Assembly: GCA_963836375.1 (NCBI GenBank) | Contig: CAWIJK010000002.1 | Span: 1,488,001 to 1,552,000 of the forward strand | Source of the DNA: CAWIJK01 sp963836375 | GTDB taxonomy: Bacteria > Actinomycetota > Acidimicrobiia > Acidimicrobiales > RAAP-2 | Direction of reading: 5' to 3' | Length of the DNA: 64,000 nucleotides | Shown: one piece after another, positions 16,356-25,581 of the stretch | Layout: every line of letters begins with the position of its first letter | Numbering within the stretch: position 1 is the stretch's first letter | Translations under genes and position numbers: made by a program | The notes under the pieces: model-generated | Seen by the model: the letters and a program-made list of their open reading frames with translations, nothing else | Databases searched by the model: none | What the model was told of the DNA's origin: nothing

Positions 16356-18137
16356 TCACGTAACTCGACATAGGACGTCCTCCTCGTTGGTTTCGGTCTC
16401 CCGTCGCCACAGCCGGGCGTAGCGCTCGCCCGCGGCCAACAGCGCGTCGTGGCTGCCCCGCTCGACCACCCGGCCCGCCTCGAGCACGATGATCTCGTCG
16501 AGCGCCTCCAGCCCGGCCAGGCGGTGGGTGATGAGGAGCGTCGAGCGCCCCCTGCTCAAGTCAAGAAGGTCGGCGGTAAGCCGGTCCGCCGCCACCGGGT
16601 CCAGGTGCTCGGCCGGCTCGTCGAGGATGAGGACCGGGAAGTCGGCGAGGAGGGCCCGGGCCACCGCCACCCGCTGGCGCTGGCCGCCCGACAACCGGGC
16701 ACCGGCGTCGCCCACCTCGGTCCCCAGCCCGTCGGGCAGACCGGCCACCCAGCGGGACAGGCCGACCCGTTCCACCACGGCGGCCAGGTCGGCGTCGGTG
16801 GCGCCCTTGGCGCCGATGCGCAGGTTCTCGGCCAAGGTGGTGTCGAAGAGGTGGGCGTCTTGGGTCACCGTCCCGATGACCGAGCGCACGGCGTCGCCGT
16901 CCATGGAGCAGAGCTCGGTGCCGCCCAGGTTCGCCGAGCCGCGGTAGGCCAAGAAGCGCGCCAGCACCGCGGCCAGGGACGACTTGCCGGCCCCGCTCGG
17001 CCCGACCAGGGCCACCCGGCGTCCCGGCCCGAGCACCAGGTCGACGTCGACCAGGGCCGGGGCCTCAGCGCCGGGATAGGTGGCGCCCAGGTGGGCGGTG
17101 GCCACGGTGAGCGGGGGGGACGGGACCGGGACCGGGCGATCGGGATCGACCACCGGGTCGTCGGCCTCGAGCACGGCGAAGACCCGGGCGGCCGAGCGGC
17201 GCACGTGCTGGAGGGCCTGGGTGGCCCCGGGCAGACCGGTTACCAGCTCGAAGGCGGCCAGGGGCACCAGGGCCACCACGGCCAGGAAGACGCCGGGCAT
17301 CCGGCCCGAGCGCACGGCCAGGATCCCGACGACCAGGTTCCCCCACATGGCCAGCCCGGTGAGCCCGGTGGTGAGGGCCTGGCCGATGCCCGTGGTGGTG
17401 GCCGAGGCCGAGGCCTGGGCGGTGAGCTCGGCGTCGGTCCGCTCGATGGCGCCCAGCTGGGCGCCCATCGCCCCGTAGGCCACCAGGTCGGGGGCGCCGT
17501 CGATCAGGTCGAGCACCGAGGAGGCCAGTTGGCCCCGGGCCGCCGCCTGGCTCCCCTCGGCCCGACGGGCCAGGGCGCCGGTGAGCCAGGGCACGGCGGT
17601 GGCCGAGAGCACCAGGCAGACCAACAGGATCAGGCCGGCGGCGGGCAGGATCCACCAGATGAAGGCCACCGTCGCCGCCCCGACCACCGCGGCGACGGCG
17701 AAGGGCGGGATGACCCGGACGATGAGGTCCTGGAAGGCATCGACGTCTTGGACCAGGCGGGCCAGGAGGTCGCCGCTGCGGAAGGCCGGGAGCCCGGTCG
17801 GGGCCAGGGCCTCCAGGCGCACGTAGACCCGGACCCGCAGGTCGGCCAGCACCCGGAAGGCGGCGTCGTGGCCCACCAGCCGCTCGCCGTAGCGAAAGAA
17901 CCCCCGCGAGAGGCCGAAGAACTGCACGGCGACGATGGCCAGCCCGAGAGAGGACTCGTAGGGGTGCTGCGAGGCGCGCGAGATCAGCCAGGCCGCGGCG
18001 GCGATGAGTCCGATGCCGGCGGCCACCGCACCGGCGCCGAGCAGCGAGGCCAGGGCCACCCGGGCCGCCGCCGGCCGGGCCACCCGCAGGGTCGCCACCA
18101 AGGGGGCCCGCTCGCCCGTCGCGGTGGACTGGCTCAC
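16356..18137 (-). CDS. cydC: Thiol reductant ABC exporter subunit CydC
   Basis: A 593-residue half-transporter with an N-terminal six-helix membrane domain and a C-terminal nucleotide-binding domain. Walker A is GPSGAGKSS, the signature is LSGGQRQRVAVARALL, and Walker B is VLILDEPAEHLD. With CydD it exports cysteine and glutathione-type thiols needed to assemble cytochrome bd; in an actinobacterium the physiological thiol may differ. It starts at a GTG that overlaps the cydD stop by four bases. Confidence 0.93.
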   Translation of the reverse strand: MSQSTATGERAPLVATLRVARPAAARVALASLLGAGAVAAGIGLIAAAAWLISRASQHPYESSLGLAIVAVQFFGLSRGFFRYGERLVGHDAAFRVLADLRVRVYVRLEALAPTGLPAFRSGDLLARLVQDVDAFQDLIVRVIPPFAVAAVVGAATVAFIWWILPAAGLILLVCLVLSATAVPWLTGALARRAEGSQAAARGQLASSVLDLIDGAPDLVAYGAMGAQLGAIERTDAELTAQASASATTTGIGQALTTGLTGLAMWGNLVVGILAVRSGRMPGVFLAVVALVPLAAFELVTGLPGATQALQHVRRSAARVFAVLEADDPVVDPDRPVPVPSPPLTVATAHLGATYPGAEAPALVDVDLVLGPGRRVALVGPSGAGKSSLAAVLARFLAYRGSANLGGTELCSMDGDAVRSVIGTVTQDAHLFDTTLAENLRIGAKGATDADLAAVVERVGLSRWVAGLPDGLGTEVGDAGARLSGGQRQRVAVARALLADFPVLILDEPAEHLDPVAADRLTADLLDLSRGRSTLLITHRLAGLEALDEIIVLEAGRVVERGSHDALLAAGERYARLWRRETETNEEDVLCRVT

Positions 18138-19840
18138 GTCGCCGCCGCCAGACCCGAGAGGTCCACCACCCGGTCGGCCAGGGCGCGCAGCGACGGCCGG
18201 TGGGCGACGATCACCGCGGTGCGCCCTCGGACCAGTCGCCCCACCGCGTCGAGGACGGTCTGTTCGGTCCGCCCGTCGAGGTTGGCCGTGGGCTCGTCGA
18301 GCAACAGGACCGGTGCGTCACGCACGAAGGCCCGGGCCAGGGCCACCCGCTGGCGCTCGCCGGCCGACAGCCCCGCCCCGTGCTCGCCGAGCGGCGTCGA
18401 CAGGCCCTGGGGCAGCCGGTCGACCACGTCGGTGAGCCCGGCGTCGGCCACCGCCCGGTGGACGTCGGCCATGGGCGCGTCGGGCCGGCCGAGGCGGATG
18501 TTGTCGGCCACCGTGGCGGCGAACAGGTGCGGGCGCTGGGGGACCCAGGCCAGGTTCGAGCGCCAGGCGTCGGGGTCGAACTCGGCCAGGTCGACGCCGC
18601 CGACGGTCACCGACCCCGACTCGACGGGCACCAGGCCGAGGAGCACGCCCAGCAGCGACGACTTGCCGCACCCGCTCGGGCCCACGACGGCCAGCACCTC
18701 GCCGGGGCTGACGGTCAGGCTGGCGCCGTCGAGCGCCGGTTCGCTCCGGCCCGGGTAGGCCACCCGGAGCGCCCCCACCGAGATCACCGAGCTCGTGAGG
18801 TCGGGCACGTCGCGCCGGACCCCGCGGGGCGGCGCCGGCCGGTCCAAGACGTCGAAGATCTGCTCGGCCGCCTTCATCCCCTCGGCGCTGGCGTGGTAGT
18901 TGGTGCCGAGCGCCCGCAGGGGCAGGTAGGCCTCGGGTGCGAGCACCAGGACGAAAAGCGCGGTGCGCAGGCTGAGGTCGCCACCCAAGAGGCGCAGGCC
19001 CACGGCCACGGCCACCAGGGCGACCGACACGGTGGCCAGCAGCTCCAAGATGAGCGAGGACAAGAAGGCCACCTTGAGGGTGGACATGGTGGCCCGCCGG
19101 TAGCGGTCGGTGATCGCCGCGATGGCGGCGGCCTGGGCCTTGGCCCGGCCGAAGACCTTCAAGGTCGGGAGCCCGGCCACCACGTCGAGGAAGTGCCCGG
19201 CCAGGCGCTGGAGGGTCCGGACCTGGCGCTCGGTGCGGGCCCGGGTCGACGCCCCCACCAGGGCCATGAACAGGGGGATCAACGGGACGGTTACCGCGAT
19301 GATCACCGCCGAGATCCAGTCCAGGCCGGCCACCACGCAGATCACGGTGACCGGCACGATCACGGCCAGGAACACCTGGGGCAGGTAGCGGGCGAAGTAG
19401 CCGTCCAGGGCGTCCACGCCCGAGGTGGCCAGGACGGCCAGGTCCCCCTTCTTCTCCCGGTCCAGTCCGGCCGGACCGAGGGCGGCGATGCGCTCGGCCA
19501 GCCCGGTGCGCAGGTCAGACTTGGCCCGGGCCGAGGCCCGGTGGGCGGCCCGCTCGGCCCCCCAGGCCAAGAGGGCCCGGCCGACGACCACGGCAGCGAG
19601 GAGGGTCACCGGCCAACGGAGCTGGCCCAGCCCGTGGTGCCCGGTGACGGCACCCGAGACGGCGACGGCGAGCAGCCAGGCCTGGGCGACGACCAGGAGG
19701 GCGGTCAGGGCGCCGAGGGCCACCGAGAGCACCAGGAACCTCCTGGTGGCCCGGGCGTAGCGCAGCAGCCGGGGGTCGAGCGGGCCACCGCCGGCCGGAC
19801 CCCTCGTCGCCGTCGGCACCGCCGTCGATCTCGTTGCCAT
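18134..19840 (-). CDS. cydD: Thiol reductant ABC exporter subunit CydD
   Basis: A 568-residue half-transporter, partner of CydC. The membrane domain comes first (RRFLVLSVALGALTALLVV onward), then the ATPase domain with Walker A GPSGCGKSS, signature LSAGERQRVALARAF and Walker B VLLLDEPTANLD. The ATG at 19840 follows GAAAGG. The frame is open for a further 880 bases upstream, but that is antisense shadow of the neighbouring membrane gene. It is the first gene of the cydDCAB run, unlike the more common cydABDC order. Confidence 0.93.
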   Translation of the reverse strand: MATRSTAVPTATRGPAGGGPLDPRLLRYARATRRFLVLSVALGALTALLVVAQAWLLAVAVSGAVTGHHGLGQLRWPVTLLAAVVVGRALLAWGAERAAHRASARAKSDLRTGLAERIAALGPAGLDREKKGDLAVLATSGVDALDGYFARYLPQVFLAVIVPVTVICVVAGLDWISAVIIAVTVPLIPLFMALVGASTRARTERQVRTLQRLAGHFLDVVAGLPTLKVFGRAKAQAAAIAAITDRYRRATMSTLKVAFLSSLILELLATVSVALVAVAVGLRLLGGDLSLRTALFVLVLAPEAYLPLRALGTNYHASAEGMKAAEQIFDVLDRPAPPRGVRRDVPDLTSSVISVGALRVAYPGRSEPALDGASLTVSPGEVLAVVGPSGCGKSSLLGVLLGLVPVESGSVTVGGVDLAEFDPDAWRSNLAWVPQRPHLFAATVADNIRLGRPDAPMADVHRAVADAGLTDVVDRLPQGLSTPLGEHGAGLSAGERQRVALARAFVRDAPVLLLDEPTANLDGRTEQTVLDAVGRLVRGRTAVIVAHRPSLRALADRVVDLSGLAAAT

Positions 19841-19962
19841 GGCCCTTTCGCTGACCGACCCCACTGCGCCCCCCGGCCATCTTTGAGAACCCCGGGCTTT
19901 CCGGCCAGGGCCGAACGTCCCAAACCCGGCGCCGACGGCCGCCCGACCAGCGGCGACGCCGG

Positions 19963-20838
19963 TCAGGACCCCGCCGGCGCCACCACGGCCGGCGACACGG
20001 GGGGTGCCGGCGGACCGGCCGTGCGCTCGGGCAGCAGCAGCACCCCGCCGGCCAGGAAGCACAGTGCCCCGACGAAGGTGCCCAGGTTGGTGAGGGCCAG
20101 GCTGCGCAGCGAGCCGTCCGGCTCGACGTAGGCCGCGGCGGCCGAGACGCCGAAAGCCACCGAGCCGGCCAGGTTGAGGGCCGTGATCCACCACGAGATC
20201 GAGCGCGGGCGCCAGGCCCAGGCGCCGTGGCAGACCTCGAACCAGGCCAGGCCGCTCGCCACCAGGAAGCAGATCGACCCGAAGACGTCGGGCCGCCACA
20301 CGTCGTGGTTGAGCGACGCCGGCCCGGCGCTGGTGACGATCGCCTGGAAGGTGCTGCGGTTGAACAAGAGGGTGCCGACGAACTGGACGGCGGCCGCCCA
20401 CCAGTCGATCCGTCGGGGCTCGGGGGCGAGCAGCCGGCGCCAGCGCCGCTCGGGCGCCCCGCCGAGCAGGGGACTGGCCCTGACCGTCTCTGTGTACTGG
20501 CAGAAGGCGGCCGTGGTGAAAAAGAGCGAGCCGACGAAGTAGGTGATGCTGTCGGTGCGGGCTCCGAGCGCCGTGGCGTAGGGAGGGAAGGCGCCCAGGG
20601 CGAAGCAGGCCGACCCGAGCGCGAACAGGACCCCGATCCACCACCCCAGGGCCCGGGGCGCCCACCAGGTCGGCTCGGGGCCGGTCGCCCGGGAATGCTT
20701 GCGGTGCCGGCGCGAGTCCCACAGCGCCGTCGACCCGTCGGGCCGGCGCAGCTCCTCGAAGGTCACGAAGGGCCCGAAGCCCCGTGACCGGAGCCGGCTC
20801 CAGCCCTCGGCCACCTCGACGTAGCCGCTGGGGGCCAC
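19963..20838 (-). CDS. Multi-pass membrane protein, possibly YrhK-like
   Basis: A 291-residue protein with about six hydrophobic segments, for example WWIGVLFALGSACFALGAF, ITYFVGSLFFTTAAFCQY, FGSICFLVASGLAWF and LGTFVGALCFLAGGVLLL. The pattern of pairs of helices with a conserved aromatic/Glu resembles YrhK-domain proteins of unknown function. An Arg-rich cytoplasmic stretch precedes the first helix. The GTG at 20838 is the best start. It is upstream of cydD in the same direction with a 122-base gap, so co-transcription is possible but not shown. Confidence 0.65.
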   Translation of the reverse strand: MAPSGYVEVAEGWSRLRSRGFGPFVTFEELRRPDGSTALWDSRRHRKHSRATGPEPTWWAPRALGWWIGVLFALGSACFALGAFPPYATALGARTDSITYFVGSLFFTTAAFCQYTETVRASPLLGGAPERRWRRLLAPEPRRIDWWAAAVQFVGTLLFNRSTFQAIVTSAGPASLNHDVWRPDVFGSICFLVASGLAWFEVCHGAWAWRPRSISWWITALNLAGSVAFGVSAAAAYVEPDGSLRSLALTNLGTFVGALCFLAGGVLLLPERTAGPPAPPVSPAVVAPAGS

Positions 20839-20845
20839 GGCCGGC

Positions 20846-22309
20846 CTACCCGGGCCCGGCGGCGGCGGCGGCCCGGCCGCAGAAGCGCCCGAACATCGTG
20901 GCGTCACCGATCGACAGGCCGCTCGCGTACCCGAAGGCGCACACCCCCGACGTGGTGCGGCCGGCGGCGTAGAGCCCCGGCACCGGGTCCCCGGCCAGGT
21001 CGAGCACCGCGCCCTCGACCGTCGTCTCGAGACCGCCCAGGGTGAACGGCGCGTAGGGGGCTGCGCTCAGCCGCAGGTCGAAGGCCCCGAGCGGTGGGCG
21101 CAGCGGGCGCACCCAGTGGGCGTTCTTGTGGAACACCGGGTCCTCATGGGACTCGGCATGTCGGTTGTAGAGGGCGACGGTCGCCTGGAGGGACCCTGGG
21201 GGCAGGCCGATCTCTGTCTCCAGCTCGGCCGCGCTCTCACAGACCCAGCTGGCGGTCAGCCCCATCCAGTTGGGCTCGTAGGACCCCTCGTCGAGGACCA
21301 GGTACGCCTCGCCGTCCTGGGCGTAGAGGGTGGCCTGGCCCACCCGGCCCATGTAGGTGTCCTCGTTGATGTACCGCTGGCCGTGGCCGTTGACCAAGAT
21401 GCCGTGGACGAGCCCGCGCGGCGGGGTGATCGGCAGGGACACCTCGCCGGCGTACATGTTGCGCACGGCTGCCCCCACCGCCTGGGCCATCTCGATGGCC
21501 CGCCCGTCGTCCCCCTCGGTGCCCACCTTGTAGTTGCCCCGGGCCAGCGCCGGCGCGTGGCGGCGCAGCATCTCGTCGTTGAACACGAAACCCCCGGCGC
21601 TGAGCACGACGCCTCGGCGGGCCCGGACGGCCACGGTCTGCCCGAAGCGCCGGGCGATGACCCCGGTCACCGCCCCGTCGTCGACGACCAGGCGCTCCAC
21701 CCGGGTGTCGGTCGAGACGTCGGCCCCCGCTGTCCGGGCCGCCTCGGCCAGGTGCTGCATCAACAGCCAGCCGGTGGACCGCTTGGTCTTGGCCAGATGC
21801 CCCCGCGGGGCCGGGCGGGCGATGCGGTCGAAGGGGTAGGCGTCCTCGCCCCCCGAGTAGACCAGGCCCTCCTCGCCGGTCGGGGCCATCGAGGTCTCGG
21901 CGCAGAAGCTCGGGTCGAACGGCACCCCCCGGGCGACCAGCCAGTCGAAGTGTTCGAGGCTGGACTCGCAGTAGGCGGCGATCTTGGCCTCGTCGGGCGC
22001 CGGGCCGCAGGCCGCCATCATGTATTTGAACATCTCGTCGAGCGAGTCCTCGAACCCACAAGCCCTTTGGATGGGGGTGCCGCCACCCAGGTACACGATG
22101 CCCTCGGCGAGGGCCGCCGCGCCCCCTGCCCCGCCGGTCCGCTCGAGCACGGTGACCGCCGCCCCGGCCTCGCAGGCCGCGTGGGCCGCGGTGGACCCGG
22201 CGGCCCCGAAGCCGACCACCACCACGTCGCACTCGGTCGCCCAGTGGCCCACCTCGCTGGCCGGGCAGGGTTCGATCGACTGGTTCTTCGGATCCGGGGC
22301 TGGCGCCAT
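20846..22309 (-). CDS. FAD-binding dehydrogenase (fumarate reductase/3-ketosteroid dehydrogenase type)
   Basis: A 487-residue flavoprotein. The N-terminal dinucleotide-binding motif is CDVVVVGFGAAGSTAAHAA, followed by the second FAD contact GGAGGAAALAEGIVYLGGG. The C-terminus ends in the FAD-capping motif PGLYAAGRTTSGVCAFGYAS. The layout is that of the FAD_binding_2 family, which includes ketosteroid delta-1-dehydrogenases and fumarate reductase-like proteins. It probably dehydrogenates or reduces a carbonyl-activated substrate in the cytoplasm. Two ATGs (22309, 22318) are possible starts, neither with a good ribosome site. It is divergent from the helicase gene and shares its promoter region, including the LexA-like box. 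Confidence 0.82.
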   Translation of the reverse strand: MAPAPDPKNQSIEPCPASEVGHWATECDVVVVGFGAAGSTAAHAACEAGAAVTVLERTGGAGGAAALAEGIVYLGGGTPIQRACGFEDSLDEMFKYMMAACGPAPDEAKIAAYCESSLEHFDWLVARGVPFDPSFCAETSMAPTGEEGLVYSGGEDAYPFDRIARPAPRGHLAKTKRSTGWLLMQHLAEAARTAGADVSTDTRVERLVVDDGAVTGVIARRFGQTVAVRARRGVVLSAGGFVFNDEMLRRHAPALARGNYKVGTEGDDGRAIEMAQAVGAAVRNMYAGEVSLPITPPRGLVHGILVNGHGQRYINEDTYMGRVGQATLYAQDGEAYLVLDEGSYEPNWMGLTASWVCESAAELETEIGLPPGSLQATVALYNRHAESHEDPVFHKNAHWVRPLRPPLGAFDLRLSAAPYAPFTLGGLETTVEGAVLDLAGDPVPGLYAAGRTTSGVCAFGYASGLSIGDATMFGRFCGRAAAAAGPG

Positions 22310-22358
22310 GGCCGGCATTCTGGCCGACCGGGGACGGCGGGCGGCCACTCGGGCGGGC

Positions 22359-22364
22359 TAGCCT
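22359..22364 (+). promoter_or_regulatory. -10 box, leaderless promoter of the UvrD-type helicase gene
   Basis: TAGCCT ends 9 bases before the ATG at 22374, placing the transcription start inside the LexA-like palindrome and at the start codon. Confidence 0.5.
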
Positions 22365-22366
22365 GA

Positions 22367-22381
22367 CGAACATATGTTCGA
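22367..22381. promoter_or_regulatory. LexA-like SOS operator on the helicase start codon
   Basis: CGAACATATGTTCGA contains a perfect 14-base palindrome matching the Gram-positive/actinobacterial LexA box CGAAC-N4-GTTCG. The helicase ATG is at its centre. A repressor bound here would cover the transcription start of a leaderless gene. The opposite strand contains TATGTT, a possible -10 box for the divergent FAD dehydrogenase gene. Confidence 0.7.
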
Positions 22382-24383
22382 TACCGGGGGTTGGGACGAG
22401 GGGCTGGACGACGCCCAGCTCGAGGCGGTGCTCCATGACGAGGGCCCCCTGGTCGTGGTGGCCGGGGCGGGCACCGGCAAGACAAGGACCCTGACGGCCC
22501 GGGTGGCCCGCCTGCTCGAGCGGGGCACCCCGCCCGAGCGGATCCTGCTTCTCACCTTCACCCGCCGGGCCGCCGACGACATGTTCGGCCGGGCCGCTGC
22601 CCTGGCCGCCGGCCGGGTCGACGCCCGTCGCCTGCGCGGGGGGACCTTCCACGCCGTGGCCCACCAGCTGCTCAGTGCCTCGACCGAGGCGCTCGGCCTG
22701 CCGAACGGCTTCTCGGTCCTCGACCCGGCCGACGCGGCCGACCTGATGGACCTGTTGCGCGACGGGGAGCGACTGGCCTCGGCCGAGGTCCGCGTGCCGC
22801 GGCCGGCCACCCTGGTCGACATCTACTCGCGCTGCGTCAACACCTGCCGACCGGTGGCCGAGGTCCTCGCCGCCGACTTCCCGTGGTGCCGGCCGCACGC
22901 CGACGCCGTCGCCCGGCTCTGCCGGTCCTACGTGGCGGCCAAGCGCCGGCACGGCCAGCTCGACTTCGACGACCTGCTCTTGTACTGGCGGGCCGCCCTG
23001 GCCGACCAGCACCTCGGGGCCCAGATGGCCTCGATGTTCGACCACGTGCTGGTGGACGAATATCAGGACGTGAACGCCCTGCAGGTCGACATCGTGCGGT
23101 CCTTGTGCCCGGGAGGCCGGGGCCTGACCGTGGTGGGCGACGACGCCCAGGCGGTCTACGGGTTCCGGGGCTCGGACGCGCGGCACCTGAGCGACCTGGC
23201 CACCTCCTTGCCCGGGGCCACCGTGATCACCCTGGCGTCCAACTTCCGCTCGCACCAGCCCATCTGCGACCTGGCCAACCGGGCCCGCCCCGATGGTTGT
23301 GCGCCGGTGGTGCTCCGGGCTCGTCGCGCCGGCGGCCGGCGCCCGGTGCTGGTGCGCTGCCACGACGCGCCGGACGAGGCCCGTGCTGTCGCCACCAGGA
23401 TCCTGGCCGACCACGAGCAGGGGCGGCCGCTGCGCCACCAGGCGGTGCTGGTGCGCGCCGCCCACCACAGCGACCTGATCGAGCTCGAACTGTCGGCCCG
23501 TCGCATCCCGTACCGCAAGTACGGCGGCCTGCGGTTCCTCGAGGCGGCCCATGTGAAGGACTTCGTCGCCGCCGTGCGGGTGCTCGACAACCCGGCCGAC
23601 GACATCGCCTGGTTCCGCATCCTGCGCCTGCACGAAGGGGTCGGGCCGGCCCGGGCCAAGGCCATCCTGGCCGCCCTCCACCCGATGGAAGCCTGGGCCA
23701 CCAGCGCCTGGGCCGACGGTGTCGCCCTCGCCCCGGCCCGCGCCCGGGTGACCCTGACCGCCACCTTGGAGGCCTTGGCCGCCGCCCGGGACCTCGGCGT
23801 CGGGGACCGCCCCGGCGCCGTCGTGGCCGCGCTCGGTCCTCTGGTCGAGACCCGTTACCGCGACGCCGCCGCCCGCCTAGTCGACCTCGAGCGGCTGGCC
23901 GGCGCCGCGGCGGCGAGCGAGGACCTGGCCGCCTGGCTGGCCGAGGTGACCCTCGACCCGCCGGCGTCGACCGGCGACCTGGCCGGGCCGCCCCACCTCG
24001 ACGACGACTACGTGGTGATCTCGACGGTGCACTCGGCCAAGGGCCTCGAGTGGCCGGTGGTCCATCTCCCCCACCTCGTCGACGGGGCCTTCCCCTCCGA
24101 CATGGCCCTCGGGACGCCGGCCGGGCTCGAAGAGGAGCGGCGCCTCTTCTACGTGGCCGCCACCAGGGCCTGTGACCGCCTCTCGTTGTACGTGCCGCTG
24201 CGGATGCCCCACCACCGCCGGGCCGCCGACGACCGCCACAGCCTCGCTACGGCCAGCCGCTTCCTGACCGGCGAGGTGCTGGGCACCCTCGACGTCGAAG
24301 AGCTGACCCCGGCCCGTCCACCGGCGCCGGCCTCTGTCGGCCGGGCCGTCGTCGGGGTCGACCTGGACGACCTCTGGCGCTGA
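22374..24383 (+). CDS. UvrD/PcrA-family superfamily 1 DNA helicase
   Basis: A 669-residue ATP-dependent 3'-5' helicase. Motifs in order: the Q region DDAQLEAVL, Walker A AGTGKTRTL (about residues 33-41), FTRRAADDM (Ia), VDEYQDVNALQ (II), VVGDDAQAVYGFRGSD (III), NFRSHQPI (IV), TVHSAKGLEWPVVHLP (V) and RRLFYVAATRACDRL (VI). It is shorter than typical UvrD/PcrA (about 720-780) and lacks an extended C-terminal tail. The LexA-like box at its start suggests DNA-damage induction and a role in repair or fork clearing. It is not clearly the housekeeping UvrD. Confidence 0.9.
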   Translation: MFDTGGWDEGLDDAQLEAVLHDEGPLVVVAGAGTGKTRTLTARVARLLERGTPPERILLLTFTRRAADDMFGRAAALAAGRVDARRLRGGTFHAVAHQLLSASTEALGLPNGFSVLDPADAADLMDLLRDGERLASAEVRVPRPATLVDIYSRCVNTCRPVAEVLAADFPWCRPHADAVARLCRSYVAAKRRHGQLDFDDLLLYWRAALADQHLGAQMASMFDHVLVDEYQDVNALQVDIVRSLCPGGRGLTVVGDDAQAVYGFRGSDARHLSDLATSLPGATVITLASNFRSHQPICDLANRARPDGCAPVVLRARRAGGRRPVLVRCHDAPDEARAVATRILADHEQGRPLRHQAVLVRAAHHSDLIELELSARRIPYRKYGGLRFLEAAHVKDFVAAVRVLDNPADDIAWFRILRLHEGVGPARAKAILAALHPMEAWATSAWADGVALAPARARVTLTATLEALAAARDLGVGDRPGAVVAALGPLVETRYRDAAARLVDLERLAGAAAASEDLAAWLAEVTLDPPASTGDLAGPPHLDDDYVVISTVHSAKGLEWPVVHLPHLVDGAFPSDMALGTPAGLEEERRLFYVAATRACDRLSLYVPLRMPHHRRAADDRHSLATASRFLTGEVLGTLDVEELTPARPPAPASVGRAVVGVDLDDLWR

Positions 24384-24474
24384 CGGCGGACCAACGGGTT
24401 CCCTACACTCCTAGCGCGGTTCCGGACCCGACCGAGGACGGGCGGGCCGGATAAACCACGAGGAGGCCGACCAG

Positions 24475-25560
24475 ATGGCGACCGCGGTCGACGGGATCGT
24501 CGCTCGGAGAAGGGGCGGCCCGGTCTCGCTCGAAACGGTGCTCGTCCCCGACCCCGGGCCCGGCGAGGTGGTCGTCGCCGTGCGGGCCTGCGGGGTGTGC
24601 CACACCGACTTGCACTACCGGGAGGGGGCCATCAACGACGACTTCCCCTTCCTCCTCGGCCACGAGGCGGCCGGGTTCGTCGACGCGGTGGGCGACGGGG
24701 TGACCAACGTGGCCCCCGGCGACTACGTCGTGCTCGCCTGGCGGGCCCCGTGCGGCACGTGCCGGTCGTGCCTCCGGGGCCGCCCCTGGTACTGCTTCGA
24801 CAGCGCCAACGCCGCCCAGCCGATGACCCTCGAGGACGGGACCACCCTCACCGCGGCCCTCGGCATCGGGGCCTTCGCCCAAAAGACCCTGGTCGCCGCC
24901 GGCCAGGCGGTGAAGGTCGACCCGGCGGCCCGGCCCGAGGCGGCCGGCCTCATCGGCTGCGGAGTGATGGCCGGCTTCGGGGCGGCGGTCAACACCGGGG
25001 CGGTCTCGAGGGGCGACTCGGTGGCGGTGATCGGCTGTGGCGGGGTGGGTGACGCCGCCATCGCTGGGGCACAGGTCGCCGGGGCCGGCGTGATCATCGC
25101 CGTCGACGTGGACCCGACCAAGCTCGAGTGGGCCCGCCGGTTCGGGGCCACCCACACCGTCGACGCCACCGCCGACGACCCGGTGGAGCAGATCCGCGCC
25201 CTCACCGGTGGGAACGGCGCCGACGTGGTCATCGAGGCCGTCGGGCGACCCGAGACCTACCGCCAGGCGTTCTTCGCCCGGGACCTGGCCGGCACCCTGG
25301 TGCAGGTCGGCGTGCCCGACCCGACCATGACCGTCGAGCTGCCGATGATCGAGCTGTTCGGCCGCGGCGGGGCCCTCAAGTCGTCGTGGTACGGGGACTG
25401 CCTGCCCACCCGCGACTTCCCCCTCCTGATCGGGCTGTACCTGTCGGGGCGCCTCGACCTCGACGGGTTCGTCTCCGAGACCATCCCCCTCGACCAGGTC
25501 GAAGAGGCCTTCGGGCGCATGGAGCGCGGCGAGGTCCTGCGCTCGGTCGTCGTCTTGTGA
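24475..25560 (+). CDS. Zinc alcohol dehydrogenase, probable S-(hydroxymethyl)mycothiol dehydrogenase
   Basis: A 361-residue medium-chain dehydrogenase with both zinc sites: catalytic CGVCHTD and GHEAAG, structural C-x2-C-x2-C-x7-C in CGTCRSCLRGRPWYC. The Rossmann motif is VIGCGGVGDAAIAGA. The segments HYREGAINDDFPFLLGHEA and GRGGALKSSWYGDCLPTRDF are, as I know the family, characteristic of mycothiol-dependent formaldehyde dehydrogenase (MscR/AdhE2 type), which oxidises formaldehyde bound to mycothiol. GAGGAGG precedes the ATG, and a TACACT box about 70 bases upstream may be its promoter. Confidence 0.8.
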   Translation: MATAVDGIVARRRGGPVSLETVLVPDPGPGEVVVAVRACGVCHTDLHYREGAINDDFPFLLGHEAAGFVDAVGDGVTNVAPGDYVVLAWRAPCGTCRSCLRGRPWYCFDSANAAQPMTLEDGTTLTAALGIGAFAQKTLVAAGQAVKVDPAARPEAAGLIGCGVMAGFGAAVNTGAVSRGDSVAVIGCGGVGDAAIAGAQVAGAGVIIAVDVDPTKLEWARRFGATHTVDATADDPVEQIRALTGGNGADVVIEAVGRPETYRQAFFARDLAGTLVQVGVPDPTMTVELPMIELFGRGGALKSSWYGDCLPTRDFPLLIGLYLSGRLDLDGFVSETIPLDQVEEAFGRMERGEVLRSVVVL

Positions 25561-25565
25561 CCTCG

Positions 25566-25581
25566 GGGCCCGGTCAGGCCC
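25566..25581. terminator. Short GC hairpin between convergent genes
   Basis: GGGCC-CGGTCA-GGCCC sits between the stop at 25560 and the convergent stop at 25574, overlapping the latter. The stem is only five pairs and there is no U-tract, so termination is a guess. Confidence 0.3.
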
